From contig NZ_FOBW01000006.1 of the NCBI RefSeq assembly GCF_900109925.1, positions 62,001-126,000 on the forward strand: a stretch of 64,000 nt of DNA. Reading direction: 5' to 3'. The first letter of the stretch is position 1, and the number at the start of each line of letters is the position of its first letter. The notes below the pieces were generated by a model that was not told the origin of the DNA, made no database searches, and saw only the letters and a program-made list of their open reading frames with translations. The translations under genes and the position numbers were made by a program. The DNA is from Mesobacillus persicus (GTDB taxonomy: Bacteria > Bacillota > Bacilli > Bacillales > Cytobacillaceae). This document shows positions 8,926-16,442 of the stretch, in pieces.

Positions 8926-11202
8926 CTATTTAGCTTGTAAAAGAAATAAGTTTATCATATTTATAACATCTGCTTTGGCTGTCTCCGCGGATGTATCGCT
9001 CCCTATACAAGAAGGACAACCTGATTGACAACGGCAGTTCTCAACCATCTGAAGCGTCTCTTTTAAAATCACTTCCATCCCTTGATAAACCTTTTCACTT
9101 AGACCCACTCCCCCAGGGTATCGGTCATAAAAAAAGATGGTTGATTTTTCATTGTGAGATGCTTTTACCTGAGGTACTACATGAACATCCTGTGGGTCAC
9201 ACATAACAAATAATGGGACGATATGCTTTAATGCTTGGGCCATACCGATCAATCCCTGTTCAAATCTGTCCTTACTAAGGCTTGCAAACTCCTTATCTAG
9301 TGAAATCCAGGATGAGCTCGTATGGAGTTCAACTTCAGGAAGGTGAATCGGTCCAGAGCCAATATTCTCGTGGGTGTCAAATTTAATCTTCTTGAAAATC
9401 GTCGCCATTGCCCGGACGCTAACATCTCCATAGCCAATTTCTACTTGTTCACGATTGCGTAGCCGGTCCTCTTCAAGAACGTTCAGCTGAACGGCTAGGT
9501 TTGCATCAGTGAAGTAATCCACCGCTACTTCCCTAACAAACGCTTTTTTCTCTTCCCAATCGAGTTTCTCAACCTGGTATTGTACCCCTTGGTGAAGATA
9601 GATTGCTTCATCATGTAAAAGCGTAAGCGCAGAGAAGGTGTCCATCTCACCAATTACCCGCACCTTTGCCACATCCGATTGGTCGATGATAACCACGTTT
9701 TCCTGTGATGCCGATCTTAGAGAAATATTATGGGCTGGGAATGCATCATTCATCCAATACCATTTATCCTTATTATGGTGTAGTACCCGTTCTTCTGTTA
9801 AATATTCAAGGATTTCCTCTACTTCTATGTTTCCAAACCGATCCCCTTTAGTAAACGGCAATTCATAGGCAGCGCATTTAAGATGATCAATTAGAATAAT
9901 AAGATTATCGGGATTAATTCTAGCAGTTTCTGGGCTACGGTTAAAAAAATAATCTGGGTTCTGAATAATATATTGATCTAACGGGCTAGAACTAGCTACC
10001 ATTATTACAACAGATTCCCCTCGCCTTCTACCGGCCCGCCCTGCCTGCTGCCAAGCACTTGCGATTGTACCCGGATACCCATTCATAATACAAACTTGGA
10101 GTTGGCCAATATCCACTCCTAATTCAAGCGCATTAGTACTTACAACTCCGTAAATGTCCCCATTTCGTAACCCTTTTTCAATTTCACGCCGTTCCGTTGG
10201 TAAATAGCCTCCTCGATAGCCTCTAATGGCTTTGGGCCCAAGCTTGTGTTTTACTAGCTCTTGTAGGTAGGTTAGTAAGATTTCAACACGCACCCTACTT
10301 CGAGCAAACACAATGGTTTGAATTTTGTTTTTAAGAAATTCACCCGCAATCCAACGTGTTTCGAGTGTAGCGCTTCTCCGGATATTTAGGGGTTTATTGA
10401 TGATTGGTGGATTATAAAAGAGAAAATGTTTCCTACCAGTAGGGGCCCCGTTATTATCAACCAATACCATCTTCTTTTCTGTTAGGTGTTCAGCAAGTTC
10501 AAGTGGGTTCGCAATCGTTGCCGATGTACAGATAAAAACGGGATCACTTCCATAATACTGGCAGAGCCTCCTCAGCCTCCGGATGACATTTGCCACATGG
10601 CTCCCAAATACACCGCGGTAAATATGCAGTTCATCGATCACTACGTACTTTAGATTTTCAAAGAGCGATACCCATTTCGTATGGTGCGGCAAAATGGCAG
10701 AGTGAAGCATATCCGGGTTTGTGATGACAATATGTCCTGCCTTTCGAACCTTTTGGCGAATATTTGCCGGAGTGTCTCCATCATATGTAAAGCTATTGAT
10801 GTTCAATCCCGCTTCTTGAATAAACTCATTGATTTCACTTTTTTGATCCTGAGCTAGAGCTTTAGTCGGAAATAAATAAAGTGCTCTTGAAGTTTCGTCC
10901 TCCACAATCCCTTGAAGTACCGGCAAATTATAGCAAAGAGTCTTCCCAGATGCAGTAGGAGTAACTGCAACAAAACTTCGACCCTTACTAGCAGTTTCAT
11001 ATGCGGTCCTTTGGTGGGTATATAGTTGACTGATTCCCCGTTTTTCCATTGACTGTTTCAATAACGGATGAATCTCTTCCGGCATATCAAAGTTTTTTGC
11101 TGGTTTTTCATCGATTGTTTGCCAATGTATGATATTTTCTTTAATTGAATCATCTAGTTTTAACTCTTGTATAATATCTTGCAAATCTCTACGTAACTTC
11201 AT
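8926..11202 (-). CDS. mrfA: DEAD/DEAH-box helicase MrfA (YprA) with MZB domain
   Basis: Superfamily 2 helicase of about 758 residues for mitomycin-type DNA damage. Walker A TPTASGKT is near 81-88, Walker B reads VIDELH, and motif VI lies in QQAGRAGRRRGES. The C-terminal MZB (DUF1998) domain ends in the four-cysteine cluster CRCQSGCPSC. The ATG at 11202 follows GAGGTG by 6 bases; a GTG at 11211 overlaps that ribosome binding site and is rejected. A LexA-like box lies 29 bp upstream. Confidence 0.93.
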   Translation of the reverse strand: MKLRRDLQDIIQELKLDDSIKENIIHWQTIDEKPAKNFDMPEEIHPLLKQSMEKRGISQLYTHQRTAYETASKGRSFVAVTPTASGKTLCYNLPVLQGIVEDETSRALYLFPTKALAQDQKSEINEFIQEAGLNINSFTYDGDTPANIRQKVRKAGHIVITNPDMLHSAILPHHTKWVSLFENLKYVVIDELHIYRGVFGSHVANVIRRLRRLCQYYGSDPVFICTSATIANPLELAEHLTEKKMVLVDNNGAPTGRKHFLFYNPPIINKPLNIRRSATLETRWIAGEFLKNKIQTIVFARSRVRVEILLTYLQELVKHKLGPKAIRGYRGGYLPTERREIEKGLRNGDIYGVVSTNALELGVDIGQLQVCIMNGYPGTIASAWQQAGRAGRRRGESVVIMVASSSPLDQYIIQNPDYFFNRSPETARINPDNLIILIDHLKCAAYELPFTKGDRFGNIEVEEILEYLTEERVLHHNKDKWYWMNDAFPAHNISLRSASQENVVIIDQSDVAKVRVIGEMDTFSALTLLHDEAIYLHQGVQYQVEKLDWEEKKAFVREVAVDYFTDANLAVQLNVLEEDRLRNREQVEIGYGDVSVRAMATIFKKIKFDTHENIGSGPIHLPEVELHTSSSWISLDKEFASLSKDRFEQGLIGMAQALKHIVPLFVMCDPQDVHVVPQVKASHNEKSTIFFYDRYPGGVGLSEKVYQGMEVILKETLQMVENCRCQSGCPSCIGSDTSAETAKADVINMINLFLLQAK

Positions 11203-11230
11203 ATGCCTCACCTCAATACTCTTATTTTAA

Positions 11231-11244
11231 CGAATAAACGTTCG
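11231..11244. promoter_or_regulatory. LexA/DinR-like operator
   Basis: CGAATAAACGTTCG matches the Bacillus LexA box (CGAAC-N4-GTTCG) at all but one position. It lies between mrfA, starting 29 bp away on the minus strand, and the plus-strand regulator gene. Confidence 0.45.
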
Positions 11245-11401
11245 TTCAAAAAGAGTAAATATCATTTTTTCATAGCTAGATTTTCCCATTTTGATTCTCT
11301 TCCTAGAAATGCCTTTACAAGTTCCCCTTAAAAAGAAACACATCCTACTCTTTTTTTGCTACAATAGGCTTATTGATTGTTGGCAAAATGAGGTGAACTA
11401 T

Positions 11402-12094
11402 TTGAACAGAGCAGAGTTAAAAACATTTCTTTCCCATTATTCTCTTTTTCGTGATTTAGATGATCTAGAAATAGAAAAAATTGCAGATATTGCAATTACA
11501 CGAGAATGGAATAAAAATAGCCATGTCTTCATGCAGGGAGAACCGATTGAAAATGTCTATTTTATTCACCAAGGAAAAATTAAGATCTATAAAAGTGATG
11601 TTAATGGCAGAGAGCAAATCGTAAATATTTTGAAGAATGGTGAAATGTTCCCACACGTTGGATTTTTTCGAAAAGGTGGTTATCCAGCATTCGCCGAGGT
11701 ACTCGAACCCTCTATCTTAGCGGTTGTCCCTATTTCTCACTTTGAAAGGGTTTTAGTGGAAAACCCAGAGCTGAGTATAAAAGTTTTTAAAGTTCTAGGA
11801 GAAAAGATTGTCGACCTTCAGGAGCGGCTTGAAGCACAAGTCCTTAATAATACGTACGAACAAATTATTAAACTCCTGATACGCCTTGCCAATCTTTACG
11901 GAGAAAAACAAGAGGATGAAACCGTTTTATTAAAAGCTGAGTTTACCAATAAAGATTTAGCAAATATGATTGGTACCACTCGCGAAACCGTTAGTCGGAC
12001 TCTTACCAAAATGAAAAAGGATGAACTCATTGAAACAGACGAGCATGGCAATATGATCATTGATATGGATGTTTTATTGGATGAGTTGTTATAA
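11402..12094 (+). CDS. Crp/Fnr-family transcriptional regulator
   Basis: Regulator of 230 residues: an N-terminal cNMP-binding-type beta barrel (about 20-140) and a C-terminal winged helix with recognition helix TTRETVSRTLTKM, the Fnr-like E..SR pattern. There is no cysteine in the protein, so it cannot carry an Fnr-type Fe-S cluster and its signal is unknown. I take the TTG at 11402 because GAGGTG lies 5 bases before it; an upstream ATG at 11291 has no ribosome binding site and adds an unrelated N-terminus. A TACAAT -10 lies at 11360. In B. subtilis this slot holds ypqA/ypqE instead. Confidence 0.88.
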   Translation: MNRAELKTFLSHYSLFRDLDDLEIEKIADIAITREWNKNSHVFMQGEPIENVYFIHQGKIKIYKSDVNGREQIVNILKNGEMFPHVGFFRKGGYPAFAEVLEPSILAVVPISHFERVLVENPELSIKVFKVLGEKIVDLQERLEAQVLNNTYEQIIKLLIRLANLYGEKQEDETVLLKAEFTNKDLANMIGTTRETVSRTLTKMKKDELIETDEHGNMIIDMDVLLDELL

Positions 12095-12213
12095 AGAAAG
12101 CCCGCTGTGATTACCTTAATGGGTGTTGTCCTGAAGTACAAATACGGAGGCTTTTCGTATAGTAGTTCGCACTAAAATTAAAAAGCAATTTGGGAAGTAA
12201 ATCAGAAAAGATA

Positions 12214-12243
12214 AATGCTTGGAGACCATGAGCTCCAAGCATT
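12214..12243 (+). terminator. terminator of the Crp/Fnr regulator gene
   Basis: AATGCTTGGAG, an 8-base loop and the complementary CTCCAAGCATT, followed by a T-run (12243-12247). It is about 120 bp past the stop codon; the sequence between shows no gene. Confidence 0.8.
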
Positions 12244-12284
12244 TTTTATTCCAGACAAGGACCGGTTAGCAAATAAGATACTAA

Positions 12285-12474
12285 AATAAGGGGAGAAATT
12301 CCTCTTATTGAGGAAATAGCACGAAGAATAGAGTAAATAGAGGGAAAGATTCCCCCTATTTACTCAAAAAACATGAAATGAACCATTTTGGTTCTCCTTA
12401 ACGGGAAAAACTCCCCTTATATCCCCCGAACCGAGCCCTATTCTGCAGGCTAAAGGGAAATACTCCCCTTATTC
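12285..12474. repeat. ~190-bp element with four palindromes (copy A)
   Basis: Four imperfect palindromes at 12285-12309, 12331-12365, 12399-12421 and 12451-12473. Each has a purine arm (GGGAGAAA or GGGAAA-like), a short centre and a pyrimidine arm (TCCTC or TCCCC), with AATA/TATT outside. Unit starts and the DNA between units align with the copy at 37257-37444. With the terminator at 12214 this accounts for most of the 517-bp gap between the regulator and yppG. Confidence 0.8.
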
Positions 12475-12611
12475 AAACAATCAGATGTAACTCATTTAAC
12501 CTCCGATGAAATCAGGTGGTTCAGATCAGAATAACAGGACTTTTAAATGTACCAGTGAGATTAACATCAGATGTTTTAGTGCTGTCAAAGGTATGTTCAT
12601 AAATGTAACTT

Positions 12612-13187
12612 CTATGTCTTAAAGATTCCTCCTAACCCTTTTACCATCGATGAAACCTGTGTCACAGCACTCATCATTTGACCTGCAGTATCAACCATCT
12701 TATTTAAATCCAGATTTCCATCCTGGCTTTTAAAAGAGTTCATAACCGCTTGAAAGCCACCCGGCTGTTTCGGAAGAAATGCCTGTTGTGGATAGGGATT
12801 CATATTCTGATAGGGCATTTCCTGCTGCTGCTGATAGTAGCCTCCGTACGGATTCTCAGTTTGCGGCTGAAGGGGGTTTTCAAACAATAGTTGGGAAACA
12901 TTTTGCTGTTGCCCATAACTGTTCGACCCTCCATGTCCTTGCCAACCGCCACCCATTTGGGTTGGATTATAGGGCTGCTGAAAGTTCATATAAGGACCTG
13001 AGGGATTCATCTGCTGCATTTGACCCCAATAGTGTTGGTTATAAGATGGTGGGTAAGCTAGATTCTGCTGTGGCATATTTCGATTATTAAAGTTACTTCC
13101 GTTGGGACCGTACACAGGAAGATTATAGTAACTTGAATACGCTGGATATGGGGATTGCCTTGCCAAATTTTTTCTTCGACCAAACAT
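12612..13187 (-). CDS. yppG: YppG-family protein, probable spore component
   Basis: Low-complexity protein of 191 residues, rich in Gln, Asn, Tyr, Pro and Gly, with a basic start (MFGRRKNLARQ) and a conserved C-terminal YppG block (FQAVMNSFKSQDGNLDLNKM and onward). It is longer than B. subtilis YppG (about 125). The composition resembles coat proteins. A near-perfect sigma-K promoter upstream (13221-13249) supports late mother-cell expression. RBS AAGGAGGA precedes the ATG. Exact role unknown. Confidence 0.82.
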   Translation of the reverse strand: MFGRRKNLARQSPYPAYSSYYNLPVYGPNGSNFNNRNMPQQNLAYPPSYNQHYWGQMQQMNPSGPYMNFQQPYNPTQMGGGWQGHGGSNSYGQQQNVSQLLFENPLQPQTENPYGGYYQQQQEMPYQNMNPYPQQAFLPKQPGGFQAVMNSFKSQDGNLDLNKMVDTAGQMMSAVTQVSSMVKGLGGIFKT

Positions 13188-13220
13188 AGCTGAACATCCT
13201 CCTTACTTGCTTCGCTACAA

Positions 13221-13249
13221 TAGATTATGTACTTTCAGCCCAGAAGGTG
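13221..13249 (-). promoter_or_regulatory. sigma-K promoter of yppG
   Basis: On the minus strand CACC (13246-13249), a 16-base spacer and CATAATCTA (13221-13229) match mACm-N16-CATAnnnTA exactly. Confidence 0.75.
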
Positions 13250-13378
13250 AAATGGATGGAAGAGTTTTCTCGTTTTGTCTAATCGTGAAGAATATTGTCT
13301 GAAATTTCATTTTTGAAAAAATAATAACGAGATGGAAATTCATGTTAAAATTAGGTAAAAGCTGAAGGGGGAAAAATC

Positions 13379-13573
13379 ATGAATGTGCAGAAGTTAAAAG
13401 GGATGTTTACTGAAGTTAAGCAATATACACCCGAGAATGCAAACGAGTTGCTGGATTTTGCCAAAAGGGCGTATGTACAGAATGAAATTTCCTTCCATGA
13501 TTACCGGGTTTTGGTAAGAGAACTTGAACTGCAGGGAGCCGTTACCCCTGAAGATCTCAAGCAATATTCCTAA
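13379..13573 (+). CDS. yppF: YppF family protein (64 aa)
   Basis: Small soluble helical protein of the YppF family, with the conserved core LLDFAKRAYVQNEISFHDYR. RBS GAAGGGGG lies about 8 bases before the ATG. Function is unknown. Position between yppG and yppE agrees with B. subtilis. It is followed by a weak hairpin (13588-13606) with a T-rich tail. Confidence 0.85.
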   Translation: MNVQKLKGMFTEVKQYTPENANELLDFAKRAYVQNEISFHDYRVLVRELELQGAVTPEDLKQYS

Positions 13574-13587
13574 AACACTCCTTTTGA

Positions 13588-13606
13588 GTACCCTTAACCT
13601 GGGTGC
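13588..13606 (+). terminator. probable yppF terminator
   Basis: GTACCC and GGGTGC pair (one G:T) around a 7-base loop, followed by TTTATTTTT. Modest strength. Confidence 0.5.
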
Positions 13607-13626
13607 TTTATTTTTGGTTTCAAATG

Positions 13627-14004
13627 TTAACGGCTGCTTTCGATGTCCTTTATCGCCTTCGCAAGTCCATTGAGCACAAACTCAATTGATTGAACATGGT
13701 CTAAAAACCTTTTCCGACTTGTTTCTGGGAAAAAGGCAGATATAGACACCATCTCAAGGTTTTCCGCGGTGGATTCGATTTGACGGGCGTGTATATGTCG
13801 TTGCGGATAGTTCTTAAGCCATAATAATGCCTCTGTACGCCATTCATCTGTTTTTTGTTTTACTTCGTTAGCAAAAGGTTTTACTTCTTGATAGAAATCC
13901 CCTTTTATCCCTGAAGCCTTTGCTTCTTCAAAACGATTTACAATAAACTTTCTATATTCTAATAATTTTTCTGTCCTTTTAAATAACTCTTCGTTCGGAA
14001 CCAT
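13627..14004 (-). CDS. yppE: YppE family protein (DUF1798)
   Basis: All-helical protein of 125 residues of the DUF1798 family, which folds as a four-helix bundle. The core TEKLLEYRKFIVNRFEEAK and the C-terminal FVLNGLAKAIKDIESSR are amphipathic helices. It has no signal peptide or membrane segment. Function is unknown. RBS AGGGGGGC lies before the ATG. It lies downstream of a coiled-coil gene, separated by a terminator. Confidence 0.85.
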   Translation of the reverse strand: MVPNEELFKRTEKLLEYRKFIVNRFEEAKASGIKGDFYQEVKPFANEVKQKTDEWRTEALLWLKNYPQRHIHARQIESTAENLEMVSISAFFPETSRKRFLDHVQSIEFVLNGLAKAIKDIESSR

Positions 14005-14028
14005 TTTTTGCCCCCCTAAAAAAATAAA

Positions 14029-14053
14029 AGCAGCCTTTATGATAAAAGCTACT
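14029..14053 (-). terminator. intrinsic terminator upstream of yppE
   Basis: On the minus strand AGTAGCTTTTAT and ATAAAGGCTGCT pair with G:T wobbles, followed by TTTTATTTTTTT. It ends the coiled-coil gene before yppE. Confidence 0.7.
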
Positions 14054-14075
14054 TTCTTACACTATTGTATTTTTT

Positions 14076-14342
14076 TTAATACCCGAGTTCAAGTTTAACA
14101 ACTCTTTTTCCGGGATAACTCTTTCGGTTACCTCGAGTTCCTTGTTCCATATCTATCAAATCACCCTCTAATTTTTCAAGCTTTTGGTCGCAGCGACTGA
14201 GCCGTTCATCCTGGGAATCATACCAAACTTTGCTAACCTCTTCAGTTGAGGAGTGCAATTCCACTTCTAGCTCATCAAGCTGATTATTCAATTCCGTTAG
14301 CATCATAATAATCTTTTCCTTTTCAATTCCTGTCGTGTTCAT
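14076..14342 (-). CDS. small coiled-coil protein at the yppD position (88 aa)
   Basis: Predicted coiled coil: heptad-like LTELNNQLDELEVELHSSTE and LSRCDQKLEKLEGDLIDMEQ, then a basic tail (GKRVVKLELGY). The ATG at 14342 follows AAGGAGG by 7 bases; an upstream TTG (14348) is too close to that ribosome binding site. The position fits yppD, but I cannot confirm homology from sequence, so no symbol is given. No enzymatic motif is visible. Confidence 0.7.
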   Translation of the reverse strand: MNTTGIEKEKIIMMLTELNNQLDELEVELHSSTEEVSKVWYDSQDERLSRCDQKLEKLEGDLIDMEQGTRGNRKSYPGKRVVKLELGY

Positions 14343-14478
14343 TTGCAAACCTCCTTGGATTCTTTAGGTACTTAATTCGGCCTTCCATTTGTTATGTCCT
14401 TTAGGGTTGACAAAACTAGAAGGGATTCGTCAAAGAAAGTGCAATTTCTTTAAACTGTACAAGATTCGACAGTCCCTT

Positions 14479-14509
14479 CGAATGAAAAAATTTCAACTTG
14501 AACAAACTA
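14479..14509 (+). promoter_or_regulatory. possible sigma-G promoter of sspM
   Basis: CGAATG, an 18-base spacer and CAAACTA resemble the sigma-G consensus TGAATA / CATACTA. The implied start is only about 12 nt before the ATG, unusually short, so the call is tentative. Confidence 0.35.
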
Positions 14510-14527
14510 TGAACCGGAGGTGTTATA

Positions 14528-14635
14528 ATGAAAAATCAAGAAAAAGAAAACAAACAAGAGCAAAAGCATCTAGAAGAAAAAAAGGCAGGCTATGGTGATA
14601 AAAAGCTTGAAGGCCCAGATAGACCATCAACTTAA
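14528..14635 (+). CDS. sspM: small acid-soluble spore protein M
   Basis: Minor forespore SASP of 35 residues. Very polar Lys/Glu/Gln-rich body ending in DKKLEGPDRPST, close to the KKLGGPNRPST end I recall for SspM. The locus beside yppC is also that of sspM. Strong RBS GGAGGTG lies 5 bases before the ATG, and a strong terminator follows. Too short for ordinary ORF finding. The function of SspM in the spore is not established. Confidence 0.78.
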   Translation: MKNQEKENKQEQKHLEEKKAGYGDKKLEGPDRPST

Positions 14636-14654
14636 TAACCACATGAAAAACAAG

Positions 14655-14676
14655 AAGCAAGGGACTTCCCTTGCTT
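14655..14676 (+). terminator. sspM terminator
   Basis: AAGCAAGGGA and its exact complement with a 2-base centre, followed by TTTTT. It overlaps the 3' end of the convergent yppC gene. Confidence 0.75.
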
Positions 14677-14677
14677 T

Positions 14678-15679
14678 TTACATTTTAGTTTTATTCGCTA
14701 TCAATTCGGTTATAGAAACAAAGGTATGAAATTGTCTTTGTTTATCTAAGAACCAGTTGGTTAAATGGATCGGGTGTCGATGAGTGATTGCTGGATTCAT
14801 CCAGTTTTTATGAAATCTTCTTTCTCTGAACCAATCGGGTTGTCTTCGGTAATGGTGATTCATGACCGGAAATGTCCATCTTAAGAAAGGTGTATCCCTT
14901 TTTTTTCCAGCAAAGAGATACTGTTCATAATCGTACCTCGAGCCCGTGTGTTCTGTCGTTAGGGCAAAATCTAGAAAGAGCGGATAAAGCTCTGGATCAA
15001 ATAAGATGGACGCTATTCTTTTTCCAAGATTAATTCGCTTATTCACCGATTTAAAACCATTCACACTAGCTCCGTAAAGCTCTCCTCTTCTAGTTGGCAG
15101 TAGGACAGCACTAAAATGAAAGAAGTCCTGAAAAAGAAACCTAAAGCTATTAAATACTTTTCTTTGAAAAACAGGATGTTCGATGACCGTGCTGTGAATC
15201 ACATTTTGTTCATTTACGATTAAAGCATCCATGAGCCGCTTCTTGTCCCTTTCCTTCCAATAGGATTCCCATTCCCCCTTCATAAAAGTAGATATATTTA
15301 AATGGACTAATAAATGAAACAAAGGCATGCCCATTTTCGTCGAATAATGGTAAAGGAGTAACTGGGGGAAGGCATCTCGAAATATTGTCCAATTTGCACG
15401 TTCATATGTTTGGAAAAGGGTCCTCCTTACGGGAGGTTCGAGAATGAGGGGGAACCAATCACCTTCTAAATCGCACATATTATAGCCGCCATTACGAGAT
15501 ACCATACTGGCTAAAAAAGCCCAGATGATATCAGGGTGTTTTAGGTAAAAGTCAAAATAGGCGGAGGTTCTGGAAACATTATCAACATTGAATCGCTCAG
15601 TCTCTAACCGAATCTTAAAAATAAGATTCTCCTCAAGTTGAGATAAGTTCGGTTGGGTTCCTTTATCCTTATGTATCAC
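14678..15679 (-). CDS. yppC: DUF2515 family protein YppC
   Basis: Protein of 333 residues matching YppC (DUF2515). It is rich in aromatic and basic residues, with conserved-looking blocks NVDNVSRTSAYFDFYLKHPD, SRNGGYNMCDLEGDWFPLI and FHKNWMNPAITHRHPIHLTN. It looks soluble; no signal peptide is seen and no catalytic motif is recognised. The start is GTG with a GGGGGGAG ribosome binding site. It is divergent from recU-ponA, as in B. subtilis. Function unknown. Confidence 0.85.
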   Translation of the reverse strand: MIHKDKGTQPNLSQLEENLIFKIRLETERFNVDNVSRTSAYFDFYLKHPDIIWAFLASMVSRNGGYNMCDLEGDWFPLILEPPVRRTLFQTYERANWTIFRDAFPQLLLYHYSTKMGMPLFHLLVHLNISTFMKGEWESYWKERDKKRLMDALIVNEQNVIHSTVIEHPVFQRKVFNSFRFLFQDFFHFSAVLLPTRRGELYGASVNGFKSVNKRINLGKRIASILFDPELYPLFLDFALTTEHTGSRYDYEQYLFAGKKRDTPFLRWTFPVMNHHYRRQPDWFRERRFHKNWMNPAITHRHPIHLTNWFLDKQRQFHTFVSITELIANKTKM

Positions 15680-15787
15680 GATCTCCCCCCTTTATCTTAT
15701 TAGGTTAAGATGAAATGAGGCTTTTTATTCAGCCATAAACGAAGAAGATTTGGTATGATAGGTAGTAGTTTGTGAGGTGTGTCATTA

Positions 15788-16402
15788 ATGAACTTTCATT
15801 ACCCTAACGGAAAACCGTATATTCCAAAGGCCAAATCGGAAGGATTCAAAAAGGATAAAGTCAAAAACAGTACCTATAGCAACCGTGGAATGACGCTCGA
15901 AGAAGACTTAAATGAAACCAATTCGTATTATTTAGAACGTCAAATTGCTATAATACACAAAAAGCCAACCCCTGTTCAAATTGTTCAGGTTGATTACCCG
16001 AAGAGAAGTGCTGCAGTCATTAAAGAAGCGTATTTCAAACAAGCATCAACAACGGATTACAATGGAGTTTATAAAGGGAAATACCTTGACTTCGAGGCTA
16101 AAGAAACAAAGTTCACTAGTTCCTTTCCACTTAAAAATTTCCACCCACATCAAATCCAACATATGAGTGGGGTATTAAGACAAGATGGGATTTGTTTCGT
16201 CATCTTACGATTTTCTACATTGGAGGAAGTCTACCTACTTCAAGCGCATCATCTTCTTGAGTTTTGGAAAAGGATGGAGGAAGGTGGTCGTAAGTCGGTT
16301 ACAAAGGGCGAAATCGAAAAGTTAGGACATCGCATCCCTTTAGGACTTCAGCCAAGGATTGACTATATTAAAGTAATCAATTATCTTTATAACCTTAGTT
16401 AA
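15788..16402 (+). CDS. recU: Holliday junction resolvase RecU
   Basis: Mg-dependent nuclease of 204 residues that cuts four-way DNA junctions in recombination. Conserved blocks are [37 protein letters not shown] and the catalytic region [20 protein letters not shown]. The ATG at 15788 follows GAGGTG by 8 bases and matches the B. subtilis N-terminus; an in-frame GTG at 15779 would overlap that ribosome binding site. It is 40 bp upstream of ponA on the same strand and probably co-transcribed. Confidence 0.95.
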   Translation: MNFHYPNGKPYIPKAKSEGFKKDKVKNSTYSNRGMTLEEDLNETNSYYLERQIAIIHKKPTPVQIVQVDYPKRSAAVIKEAYFKQASTTDYNGVYKGKYLDFEAKETKFTSSFPLKNFHPHQIQHMSGVLRQDGICFVILRFSTLEEVYLLQAHHLLEFWKRMEEGGRKSVTKGEIEKLGHRIPLGLQPRIDYIKVINYLYNLS

Positions 16403-16442
16403 ATTTATTTAATGTTCTTTTTTTAGAAAGGATGGAATCCCT

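Noticed and set aside
12285-12474. Possible CRISPR array
   Set aside because: Repeats are imperfect palindromes of changing sequence with uneven spacing; the sequence between them is itself conserved in the second copy, unlike spacers; no cas gene.
12779-13090. 103-codon plus-strand ORF
   Set aside because: Antisense to yppG, whose frame is conserved; composition reflects the low-complexity opposite strand.
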